Origin: Elusimicrobiota bacterium
Lineage (GTDB): Bacteria; Elusimicrobiota; Elusimicrobia; UBA1565; UBA9628
Length of the DNA stretch: 45,770 nt
Direction of reading: 5' to 3'
NCBI GenBank assembly: GCA_016212855.1
Contig: JACRDP010000005.1
Location: forward strand, 1 to 45,770
Numbering within the stretch: the first letter of the stretch is position 1; the number at the start of each line of letters is the position of its first letter. Made by a program: the position numbers and the translations under genes. The notes under the pieces are model-generated. The model saw nothing but the letters and a program-made list of their open reading frames with translations. It was not told where the DNA came from and did not search any database. Below, piece by piece: positions 15,434-22,844 of the stretch.

Positions 15434-16768
15434 TTATCGCCCCCGGGGGGCCGCGAGGGGAATCGTGAAGCTGAAACGGCTGCCCTTGCCGGGCTCGGAC
15501 GCCGCGCTCATGCGGCCGCGGTGCATCTCGACCATGGCCTTGGCGATCGACAGGCCGAGCCCGGTGCCGCCGACCTTCGAGTTGCCCACGCGCTCGAACG
15601 GCTGGAACAGGCGGGGCAGGGCCTCGCGCGCGATGCCCACGCCCGTGTCCGTGACGGCGCAGACGAGCTCCGCCCCGTCGCGGCGCAGCGACACCTCCAC
15701 GCGGCCGCCCTTCGGCGTGAATTTGAGCGCGTTGCTGACCAGATTGGTGACCACCTGGGTGAGGAGATCGGGATCGGCGAGCACGGCCGGAAGCCCGGGC
15801 TCGACGGCGACGGCCATCGTCTTGCCGCCGTCGGCGGCGCTCGATTGAAAGAACAGCGCGGCGTCCTCGACGAGGCGTCCCAGGTCCGTGGTCTTCGGCC
15901 GGTACTCGAGCTTGCCGCGCTCGATGCGGGCCATGTCGAGCAGGCTGGTCACGAAGTGCGCGAGCCGGGCGGCGTTTTCCGAGATGCGCGCCAGCTGCTT
16001 GCGCTCCTCGTCGCCGAGCGCCTTCGAGTCCCGTAGCAGCATCTTCACGTAGCTGTCGATGGCGAACAGCGGCGAGCGAAGCTCGTGGGTGATCGACGAG
16101 ACGAAGGTGCGCTTCATGTCGTCGAGCTCGCGCAGGCGGCCGATCATCGCGTTGAGCCCGCGGCCCAGCCGCGCCAGCTCGTCGCTGCCGCGCTCCGGCA
16201 CCGCCGCGTCGAGCCGTCCGTCTCCGACGGACGCCAGCGCGCGCTCGATCTGGATCAAACGGGAGGTAAAGGTCCAGCTCAGCGGGAGGCTGACCAGCAG
16301 ACCCGTCAGCACCAGCATCACGCAGGCGCGAGCGACGTCGCGCGCCAGGAGGTCCGTGGCCGCGCGCAGGCGCGCGTCGAGAACGCGCCGCGACAGGCGC
16401 AGCAGCACGACGATCTCGGGCCGCCCGTCCGCGGCGGGCACGGACACGGACTCGTCGCGCTCTTCCCGCGCGTTCGCGGGCGCCGGCTCGCTTTCCTGCC
16501 AGCGCCCGTCGTAGCGCACCCGCGCGCCCGCGACCTCGGCGCGGTCCCGGCGCACGAACGACAGATAGTCGAGCAGCATCAGCGGATCGCGCGCGAGCGC
16601 CGACTCCTCGGCCATCGTGCGCACGCTGGCCACGAGCAGGCGGACCTTCTCCTCCTCGGCGGCCCGCAGGGCCCGGTTCTGGAGCGCGACCGCCACGGCC
16701 GCGGTGCACCCCGCCGCGGCCGCGATGGCCAGCGACAGCAGGACGGCCAGCTTGACGCGGATGCTCAT
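15434..16768 (-). CDS. Membrane sensor histidine kinase (HAMP)
   Basis: A 444-residue sensor kinase. TM1 lies at about 5-28, a small extracytoplasmic domain at 30-140, TM2 at about 146-166, HAMP at 167-218, H228 in SSITHELRSPL, N346 in TNLVSNALKFTPKGG, G1 DTGVGI (374-379) and G2 GTGLGLSIA (401-409). There is no receiver or output domain. It lies six bases downstream of the PorV-TPR gene and 45 bases upstream of the FliF-FliG fusion, so it may sense an envelope state and signal to the motor through a stand-alone receiver. A long overlapping frame (15423-16709, same strand) is an Arg/Pro-rich shadow. Confidence 0.93.
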   Translation of the reverse strand: MSIRVKLAVLLSLAIAAAAGCTAAVAVALQNRALRAAEEEKVRLLVASVRTMAEESALARDPLMLLDYLSFVRRDRAEVAGARVRYDGRWQESEPAPANAREERDESVSVPAADGRPEIVVLLRLSRRVLDARLRAATDLLARDVARACVMLVLTGLLVSLPLSWTFTSRLIQIERALASVGDGRLDAAVPERGSDELARLGRGLNAMIGRLRELDDMKRTFVSSITHELRSPLFAIDSYVKMLLRDSKALGDEERKQLARISENAARLAHFVTSLLDMARIERGKLEYRPKTTDLGRLVEDAALFFQSSAADGGKTMAVAVEPGLPAVLADPDLLTQVVTNLVSNALKFTPKGGRVEVSLRRDGAELVCAVTDTGVGIAREALPRLFQPFERVGNSKVGGTGLGLSIAKAMVEMHRGRMSAASEPGKGSRFSFTIPLAAPRGR

Positions 16769-16774
16769 GTCATC

Positions 16775-18808
16775 TCAGCGTCGCGGTCGGCGGCGGTCGA
16801 TGCGCTCGAGCGCTTTCCGCGCGGGACCGTTCTCCGGGTCGATTTGCAGGATGCGCATGAAGGCCGCCGTCGCCTGCAGGTACTCGCCGTGCGAGTAGAA
16901 TTCGACGCCCCGCGCGTAGAGCTTATCGATATCGCGCGCGTCGCCGGGCGCGGCGGCGCGAGGCGCCGGAGCGGCGGACGATTCGGGAGCCGGGGCCGCG
17001 CGCGGGGCCGGAGCCGTCGCCGCGGACGTCGAGCTCTCGATCTCCGGCGCGACGACGGGGACCAAGGCGGCCGGCGCCACGCCGCCGGGCATGACCGCGC
17101 CGCCGGCGCGCTCCCGCGCGAGCTTGATGTATTCCCGGATCGAGAGAAGCTCGTTCTCGCGCGTCTCCGTCTTGGCCGCCGTCTCCCAGATCGTGATGGC
17201 CTCGAGGTAGCGGCCGGACAAGTAGCGCAGCGAGCCGAGGCGCTCGAGCGCGGTGACGTTGTCGGGCTCGAGGGCGATGATGTCGGAGAGCTGCGACTCC
17301 ACCTTGCCCACCTCGCCGCGCGTGTGCGCGAACTCGACGCGCCAGAGCAGCTCCTCCATGAACGAGCGCGGATGCGACGGGGGCAGACGTTCGGCCTTGA
17401 TGCCGACCGCCTTCTCCATCTCCTCCAAGAGACGGCCCAGGCGGGCGTCCTCGGGCTTCATGCTGAAGGCGTAGGACGCCTGCAGGACCGCGAGCCGGTC
17501 CGCGCCGTCGATGAAGCGGCGCAGCGAGCCGGCGAGAGCCCGGTCGAACTGGGACGCGGGCTCGGGCAGCTCCGCGTAGTGATAGGCGGCCAGCTCCAGG
17601 CGGTTGGACAGACGCAGGAGCCCCTGGCTCAGCTTCTGGGTCTTCGCGATCTCCACGAGCGCCGCGTGAGCCAGGCGGTACTGCCGCTTCTCGATGAGCT
17701 CGCGCACGCCGGCCAGGCGGGCGTCGCTCAAGTCTTGGGGCTTGAGCTCCTCGCTGTACTCGTAGCCGTAGTCGGGGCCGTGCTTGCGCAGCTTCTCCGC
17801 CTGCGAAAGGAGCTCCTGGCTGATCTCCTCGTCGGCCGTCGGCGCGCCGAAGTGGAAGGTCAGGGACATGCGGTGCGAGCCCGAGTTGCCCTTCACGGCG
17901 CCCACGGGCAGGATGAAGGCGTAGTCGGTCTGAATCTTATTGATGCGGTAGGACGCGCCCATCGTCATCTGCCGGTACTCGCCGCTGCCCAGCCCGAGCG
18001 CGCCGCGCAAGCCGAGCTGGCCGTGCTCGAGGGTGGGGAAGTAGCGTTCCGCGCCGACGATCATCTCCTTCGCCATCTTTCCGCTCGCGTCCTTGTGCGT
18101 CTTGATCTCGCCGACGATGCTCAGCCACAGCGATTTGTACGCCAGGCCGAGGTTGATCGCGCGCTCGACCTTGTCCGAGCCCGAGAACGCGACGTTGGGG
18201 CTGTTGAGGTGGAGAATGGACAAGCCGAGCTGAAAGCGGCGTGGAAAGCGGTAGAGAAAACCGAGGTCGGTATCGATGGTGCTCTTGCTCGTCTTGCCGG
18301 AGAGCACCGGGTCGGCGCCCTGGTTGCAGTTCAGGCCGTCGCAGGCGTTGCCCGCCTCGGCGCCGGCCGAGAACGAGCGCCCGAGTTGCTTGATGCTCAA
18401 GCCCGTCAGCAGCTGACTGCCCGACTCGCGGTCGAGCACCTTGCGCCCGTAGGAAACGGACAGCACCTGCTCCTGGTACAAGGACCCCAAGGTGAAGCGG
18501 TCCAGACCGAAGCCGAGCACGCCGCGCTTGCCGTGCTTGAGCGGCTGCGCGTACACGAACTGCGAGGACCCCATGTCGGAGCCGTCGGAGAGGCCGACAT
18601 AGAGCTTCGAGTACGCCAGGCCGAGCTGGGGCCGGTCGATCTGAGCCAGGCCCGCCGGGTTGTAGTGCAGGGCGTAGACGTCGTCGGCCAAAGCGGTGAA
18701 GGCGTCGCCCAGGCCGGGGGCGCGCGCGCCCGCGCCGTTCTCCTCGAACGACGCGTGCGCCGCCGCCGCGAAGAGCAGGACGGAGACGGCGATCAACCCG
18801 CGCTTCAT
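16775..18808 (-). CDS. PorV/PorQ-like outer-membrane barrel fused to TPR domains
   Basis: A 677-residue protein starting at ATG 18808, which gives a signal peptide (MKRGLIAVSVLLFAAAAHA) and an ATGA overlap with the CTD-protein gene; the extra 34 upstream codons of the open frame are discarded. Residues 20-322 look like the FadL-related PorV/PorQ/UPF0164 barrel: GARAPGLGDAFTALADD...ALHYNPAGLA at the N-terminus and alternating strands ending in LTFHFG. Residues 330-565 are helical repeats, 570-622 a Pro/Ala linker and 625-670 a TPR (GVEFYSHGEYLQATAAFMRI). PorV in Bacteroidota shuttles type 9 secretion substrates to the attachment complex; the two CTD-like proteins encoded directly upstream fit that role. 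The periplasmic TPR extension is not part of classical PorV. Confidence 0.8.
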   Translation of the reverse strand: MKRGLIAVSVLLFAAAAHASFEENGAGARAPGLGDAFTALADDVYALHYNPAGLAQIDRPQLGLAYSKLYVGLSDGSDMGSSQFVYAQPLKHGKRGVLGFGLDRFTLGSLYQEQVLSVSYGRKVLDRESGSQLLTGLSIKQLGRSFSAGAEAGNACDGLNCNQGADPVLSGKTSKSTIDTDLGFLYRFPRRFQLGLSILHLNSPNVAFSGSDKVERAINLGLAYKSLWLSIVGEIKTHKDASGKMAKEMIVGAERYFPTLEHGQLGLRGALGLGSGEYRQMTMGASYRINKIQTDYAFILPVGAVKGNSGSHRMSLTFHFGAPTADEEISQELLSQAEKLRKHGPDYGYEYSEELKPQDLSDARLAGVRELIEKRQYRLAHAALVEIAKTQKLSQGLLRLSNRLELAAYHYAELPEPASQFDRALAGSLRRFIDGADRLAVLQASYAFSMKPEDARLGRLLEEMEKAVGIKAERLPPSHPRSFMEELLWRVEFAHTRGEVGKVESQLSDIIALEPDNVTALERLGSLRYLSGRYLEAITIWETAAKTETRENELLSIREYIKLARERAGGAVMPGGVAPAALVPVVAPEIESSTSAATAPAPRAAPAPESSAAPAPRAAAPGDARDIDKLYARGVEFYSHGEYLQATAAFMRILQIDPENGPARKALERIDRRRPRR

Positions 18809-19173
18809 TTGATCACCACCACGACCCCGGTCGCGACCGTGCTCTCGACCTGGATGACGTAGATGTAGAGCCCGGCCGCGGCGGACTGCCCTCCGCCGCG
18901 CGGGTCCCACGTCGCGCTTTGATCGCCGGGATTGACGGCGATCGAGGCGACGAGATGCCCGCGCACGTCGTAGATCTTGAGGCTGCCCGCCGCGTCGCGC
19001 GGATTGGAAAATTGGAAGGTGGCGGTGTCGTTTTTACGGTCGCCGTTGGGGGTGATGCAGCGGTTGGTCACGCCCGAGAAAGTAAAGCCGGAAGTCCCGA
19101 TGCCGCCGGTCGTCGCCGCCCCGGCCGTCAACGCGAGAAACAACGCCCCCAATTTCGTGGCTATACCGGACAT
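18805..19173 (-). CDS. Small secreted protein consisting of a type-B-like C-terminal sorting domain
   Basis: A 122-residue protein: a signal peptide (about 1-20), a short Gly/Thr linker and one Ig-like domain. The domain begins NRCITPNGDRKND (38-49), close to the TPNGDGxND hallmark of gliding-motility-associated (type B) CTDs of type 9 secretion, and continues with FSNPRD, LKIYDVRGHLVASI, W-D-P-R-G and GLYIYVIQVE, ending in VVVVIK. FlgD-Ig-like domains share this fold. It has almost no passenger, so it may be a structural unit or a sorting-domain donor rather than cargo. It overlaps the PorV-like gene by four bases. Confidence 0.72.
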   Translation of the reverse strand: MSGIATKLGALFLALTAGAATTGGIGTSGFTFSGVTNRCITPNGDRKNDTATFQFSNPRDAAGSLKIYDVRGHLVASIAVNPGDQSATWDPRGGGQSAAAGLYIYVIQVESTVATGVVVVIK

Positions 19174-19227
19174 TCCCCGGTAGTATAAGAGGAGGGCGCG
19201 AAATCCGTGTTACAAGGGGGCGAACTC

Positions 19228-21150
19228 TTATTTAAGGAGGACGATCGTGCCCGTGTAGGTGTGCCCTTCGGCGGTGATCATATAGATATAGACCCCGCCG
19301 GGGATCGCGGCGCCCGGGGTCCAGACGCGGCTGTTGGAAATGGGGCCCTGGACCAGGTCCGAGGCGATCACGACGCCGCGGCGGTCGAGAATGCGGATGC
19401 TGACCGACGAGTCGCGCGGGTTGTCGAACGTGAAGACCACGGCATCGTTCTTGCCGTCGCCGTTGGGTGTGACGAAGCGGTTGGAAACGCCGGCCTGGTC
19501 GAAGGCGAAGCCGCCGGTGCGCTCCACCGTGCGCAGCTGGTAGCGGCCGAAGTACTTCGTCTCCAGGTTCAACGTCTGGTCGAGCGGATCCAAGGTGCCG
19601 TACATCTGCACCCAGGCCGAGCCGTTGAACCAGTACACGCCGAGGTTGGCCGGCGTGGCCGGGACGCCCAGGCCCGCGCCGGCCGCGACCACGCCGCCGC
19701 CCGCGCCGAGCTCGTAGCGCAGCTTGAGCCGGCCCATGCCCGCGATCGCGAAGTTCGGCGCCAGGATCGTACCGCCCTGCTTCGCGGTGAACTCGACGGA
19801 CTTGACGACCCGGCCGCCCAGATCCTGAGCCCGGCTCGACGACTCGACGAGGTACGCGGTCATCGGCACCCCGCCGCTGCCCTCGATCGGCGAGATGTTC
19901 GCGACGCGGATCTCGAGGTAGCTGTGCTCGTCGGGCACCAAGGCGTACGCCGACTGGCTGCCCGCGGCCCGGACCACCGAGCGCTCCGAGAGGCCAGACG
20001 GGTTCTGCGCGGCGACGTAGTAGTAATACGACGATCCGCTCGCCAGGTCAATCCACTGCAAAGTCGCGGTGGACACCGTCGCCTGCGAAGTCCAGCCGCC
20101 GAGCACGAGCGAGGAGGAGCGGAACACTTGGTAGCCGCTGAGCTCGATGGTGGACGGCGCGGCGGGCGTCGAGAAATCAACCCCGTCGAAGAAACGCGTG
20201 ACCGGCATCCAGCTCAGCGTCGCGGTGCCGGCGCCCGTGGTCAAGGCGATGCCAAACGGCGCCTGCGCCAGACGCGCCACCGGCACGAGGAAGACGGTCA
20301 AAGTCGGCGTGAACGCGCTCTCGAGCGGCGTGCCGGGGTACGTCGGCGCGCCCTTGTCCACCGCGGTCACGCGGATCGTATACGTGCTGGCGGATAAGCC
20401 GACCATGGTCAGCGACGTCGAAGTGGAGGCGACGGAGAGCACGTAGCCGTCGGCGAAGTCGTTGGGCGCGGTCGAATCGACGTAGACGTTGTAGGTCCAG
20501 ACGTCGTAGGCGGTCGTGGCCGTCCACGACACCACGATGGAGCTGGTGCCGGACGCCGCCGCGGTCGCGGCGGTCGGAGCGGCGGGCACGGCGTCGTAGA
20601 TCAAAGTCGGGTCCTGCGGGCCGGAGAGGGCGAGCACGTCGATGTCCGACACATTGCCGATCGTGTCGCTGGAGACGAGCGCGGCGTAGACCGTCGTGCC
20701 CGGCTCCAGGCCGGTCAACAACAGGGATTCCGACGTGCCGGGGAAGGACGGCACGGGCGGCGACGCGGGCGCCGCCGGAGGCGCCAGCGTCCGCACGTCC
20801 TTCGCCTGGCTCCACCACGCCGTCGTGCTCCCGCCGATGGACGCCACGGAGAAGGTGGCGATCCTCAGCGCGTAGCCGGCGGCGGTGGTGCTGCTACCCG
20901 TCTGGTTGTTGTTGCTGTCCGGCGCCGTCCACTGCAGCAACAGCTGTCCTTCTCCGCCGGGCAGGCCGGTCAAGTCGGTGACGGGCGCGGGAGGCCAGCC
21001 GTCACGGGGGATGATCGTGACGGTCAACGAACCCGACGGCGCGGCCGACGCGAGCTCCGCCGGCAGGACTGCAAGGCACAGTCCCGCCGCGGCCGCTCGC
21101 AAGAACGCCGTGATACGCCTCAATCGCCGACTCGCCGAGCTAGGGTCCAC
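19228..21150 (-). CDS. Secreted fibronectin-III protein with type-B-like C-terminal sorting domain
   Basis: A 640-residue exported protein. An N-terminal Arg-rich and hydrophobic signal (LRRITAFLRAAAAGLCLAVLPAELASA) is followed by three FN3-like domains (about 50-185, 190-290, 295-400), a beta-rich linker region with a 'YWFNGSAWVQMYG' segment, and a C-terminal domain starting NRFVTPNGDGKND (557-569) and ending GGVYIYMITAEG...GTIVLLK. The TPNGDGKND sequence is the signature of type B CTDs in type 9 secretion. The GTG start is supported by a GAGG five bases upstream. The PorV-like protein two genes downstream is the natural export partner if this is a real CTD. Confidence 0.8.
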   Translation of the reverse strand: MDPSSASRRLRRITAFLRAAAAGLCLAVLPAELASAAPSGSLTVTIIPRDGWPPAPVTDLTGLPGGEGQLLLQWTAPDSNNNQTGSSTTAAGYALRIATFSVASIGGSTTAWWSQAKDVRTLAPPAAPASPPVPSFPGTSESLLLTGLEPGTTVYAALVSSDTIGNVSDIDVLALSGPQDPTLIYDAVPAAPTAATAAASGTSSIVVSWTATTAYDVWTYNVYVDSTAPNDFADGYVLSVASTSTSLTMVGLSASTYTIRVTAVDKGAPTYPGTPLESAFTPTLTVFLVPVARLAQAPFGIALTTGAGTATLSWMPVTRFFDGVDFSTPAAPSTIELSGYQVFRSSSLVLGGWTSQATVSTATLQWIDLASGSSYYYYVAAQNPSGLSERSVVRAAGSQSAYALVPDEHSYLEIRVANISPIEGSGGVPMTAYLVESSSRAQDLGGRVVKSVEFTAKQGGTILAPNFAIAGMGRLKLRYELGAGGGVVAAGAGLGVPATPANLGVYWFNGSAWVQMYGTLDPLDQTLNLETKYFGRYQLRTVERTGGFAFDQAGVSNRFVTPNGDGKNDAVVFTFDNPRDSSVSIRILDRRGVVIASDLVQGPISNSRVWTPGAAIPGGVYIYMITAEGHTYTGTIVLLK

Positions 21151-21155
21151 CGGAT

Positions 21156-21159
21156 CCTC
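21156..21159 (-). promoter_or_regulatory. Ribosome binding site supporting a GTG start
   Basis: On the - strand a GAGG core lies five bases before the GTG at 21150, which favours this start for the FN3-CTD protein over an internal one. The 73-base gap upstream of the gene otherwise shows only a 10-base direct repeat (21175-21184, 21210-21219). Confidence 0.55.
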
Positions 21160-21223
21160 GCCCGCGCGAACGTTTATTCATCGTTAAGCCATCAAAAGTC
21201 CTCTGGTCCTATTCATCGTGCCT

Positions 21224-21901
21224 TTACGGATTGGGCGCTCCAGCCGTGAGCGTCAAGGTCACCAGCTTCGCGTTGCCGTCCGTCGTCGCCGGCGGCAGCA
21301 CGAAGTACATCCACAGGAACGAGCGCGAGGCGTTCGGATCCGACGCGAACGTCGGCAGGCTCGCCATCGTCTTGCGTCCCGCTTGGCCCGCGTTCGCGAT
21401 GAACTGCGGCGAAGACGACCCCGTGAAGGTCCCGACCGGCGCCAACAGCGACCCGATCACGTTGCTGCCCGTGGTGCCCGACGTCGTGCCCACGAAGTAG
21501 TTCGAGTTCGTGCCCGTCGTGCCCAGCACCGCGTAGTTGTTGATCGACGTGTCGGTGAACACCGCCCACGCCGCCAACTGGTCCGAACCCTGCGCCGCCG
21601 TGTTCTGCGCGAACGTCCACGGCGTGCCCGCGCCTCCCATCGAGCCCTGCAGCTTCAGGCCCGTCGTCGCGAACGAGCTCGTGATGGTCACCGTCGACGG
21701 ATTGACCGTCTGCGTACTCGCCCCCAGCGGCACGGTGCCCATGTCCAGGCCCGTGGTCGCCGTCGACAGGGTCAGCGAATACCCCGCGTTGGGCGTGATC
21801 GTCACGGTCAGCGAGTCCGACACCGCCGCCCGCGCGCTTTGCGCCCACGTCATCCCCAACACCACCGCCAGGGCCGCCAGGCATCTCATAGCCTTGTTCA
21901 T
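21224..21901 (-). CDS. Small secreted beta-rich protein, copy 2
   Basis: A 225-residue exported protein of unknown family. The signal peptide (1-25, ending AQSARA) precedes a Thr/Ser/Gly-rich mature part of about 200 residues beginning AVSDSLTVTITPNAGYSLTL. The mature part is nearly identical to copy 1 at 22841-23518 (about eight substitutions), whereas the signal peptides differ almost completely before QSARA. Its layout (TVPLGAS..., STVTITSS, TPW, AAWAVFTDTS, FLWMYFVLPP.TTDGNAK) resembles the C-terminal domain of the giant protein. An AGGAG lies eight bases before the ATG. A role as a surface subunit co-expressed with the giant is possible, but there is no direct evidence. Confidence 0.8.
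   Translation of the reverse strand: MNKAMRCLAALAVVLGMTWAQSARAAVSDSLTVTITPNAGYSLTLSTATTGLDMGTVPLGASTQTVNPSTVTITSSFATTGLKLQGSMGGAGTPWTFAQNTAAQGSDQLAAWAVFTDTSINNYAVLGTTGTNSNYFVGTTSGTTGSNVIGSLLAPVGTFTGSSSPQFIANAGQAGRKTMASLPTFASDPNASRSFLWMYFVLPPATTDGNAKLVTLTLTAGAPNP
21230..21838 (-). repeat. Duplicated gene segment (copy 2 of 609-bp direct repeat)
   Basis: This stretch matches 22847-23455 at a constant offset of 1617 bases without any indel that I can find, and with only scattered substitutions. It covers the whole mature coding part and ends inside the signal-peptide cleavage region. The two copies bracket the 299-residue protein gene. Confidence 0.85.
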
Positions 21902-21908
21902 TTTCTTT

Positions 21909-21914
21909 CTCCTT
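21909..21914 (-). promoter_or_regulatory. Strong ribosome binding site of secreted copy 2
   Basis: On the - strand AAGGAG lies in an A-rich stretch seven bases before ATG 21901. It is among the best Shine-Dalgarno sequences in the window and suggests high expression of the small secreted protein. Confidence 0.7.
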
Positions 21915-21944
21915 TTTGCGTCGACGTCATCCCCAAATCGTTTA

Positions 21945-22844
21945 TCACGGCGCGGTCTCGATGAGCACCTTCACCGGCGCGTCCAGCCAAAAGCCCGCCG
22001 TCAGCCCCGACCGGATCATCGCCGCCCACCGGCGGCCCTTGTTCTTCGCCTCATCCGGCACCTCGATCATCAGTAAGCCCTGTCCGATTTCCGAACTACC
22101 GACGACGACCGTCGACGACTTCAGCTTCACCCACGACGGCTCCGGGATCGCCTCGTAGCCCTCCGGCAACGGGGTGCGCGTGTCCCATTTTTCGACCGAC
22201 AGGCGGATCGACAGCGGGTCGCTGGCGTAGTTCGCGACCCGGATCGTCTTCTTCTGCTCCTTGCGCACGTCGAATTTCTTTCCGACGGGAACGCCGCCGA
22301 TGAACAGCGACTGCGGCGTCACGTCGAAATCCAGCTGTTGCATCGCCTTGCGCTTCTTCTCCTCCTTCAGCGTTTCCGGACCCGGCCCGATCGAGAACCG
22401 GATGCGGTTCTCGATGGCCACCGCCAGCATCTCGGTCGAGTCCATGCGCGCCTTCACCGTCGCCTGGAAGTGCCGCCCGACGAGCTTCGGGTCATCCGGG
22501 ATCGTCAGCAGTAGGTCGAAGAATCCGATCGACTTCGCCCCGATGCGCTGACGAGCCGGGATCGCCTTGAACCACGACGGATCCGGGATGGCCTCGTAGT
22601 TCTTGATGAGATCGCCCCGCGGGATCGAGAACTCGATGACGACGTCCGTCTCCGCGTCTCCCTTGTTCTCGATGCCGAACGGCACATGCGCTGCCTCCCG
22701 GAGGTTGTAGGTCTTGCCGGCCTCGGCGCCTTCGAGGATCACGTCCCCGAAGCGCGCCGCCAGCCCGATGTCGGCCCTGGCGCCGGGCGATACGGCCGCC
22801 AGGAGCAAAGCCGTGAGCCAAAGACGAGCGAGGAACGTTCTCAT
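21945..22844 (-). CDS. Secreted protein with two repeated Ig-like domains, function unknown
   Basis: A 299-residue protein with a signal peptide (MRTFLARLWLTALLLAAVSPGARA). Two similar halves are visible: residues about 25-155 and 170-299. Each contains a Y-E-A-I-P-[DE]-P-S-W segment (83-91; 230-238), a following beta strand pair with IGxxxxGxxxLxxxIPDD / IGQGLLMIEVPDE, and a final strand set (GRHFQATVKAR / GRRWAAMIRSG). I do not recognise a named family; the Ig-like periplasmic or surface fold is inferred. The start at 22844 overlaps the upstream gene's stop (ATGA); a much longer same-frame extension runs through copy 1 and is a shadow. It is flanked by the two near-identical small secreted genes. 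Confidence 0.75.
   Translation of the reverse strand: MRTFLARLWLTALLLAAVSPGARADIGLAARFGDVILEGAEAGKTYNLREAAHVPFGIENKGDAETDVVIEFSIPRGDLIKNYEAIPDPSWFKAIPARQRIGAKSIGFFDLLLTIPDDPKLVGRHFQATVKARMDSTEMLAVAIENRIRFSIGPGPETLKEEKKRKAMQQLDFDVTPQSLFIGGVPVGKKFDVRKEQKKTIRVANYASDPLSIRLSVEKWDTRTPLPEGYEAIPEPSWVKLKSSTVVVGSSEIGQGLLMIEVPDEAKNKGRRWAAMIRSGLTAGFWLDAPVKVLIETAP

Noticed and set aside
16085..18862. 925-codon + strand open frame
   Set aside because: It is exactly antisense to the PorV-TPR and kinase genes, is full of Arg/His/Ala/Leu as expected for the complement of GC-rich codons, and shows no domain. The - strand genes have clear motifs.
19182..19187. Promoter -10 box (TATACT on the - strand) before the 122-residue gene
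   Set aside because: The nearest TTGTAA is about 22 bases upstream of it, too far, and transcription would start at the ATG. The box alone is not enough.
21175..21219. 10-base direct repeat in the gap before the FN3-CTD gene
   Set aside because: The two copies (21175-21184, 21210-21219) are short and without symmetry; chance is a sufficient explanation.
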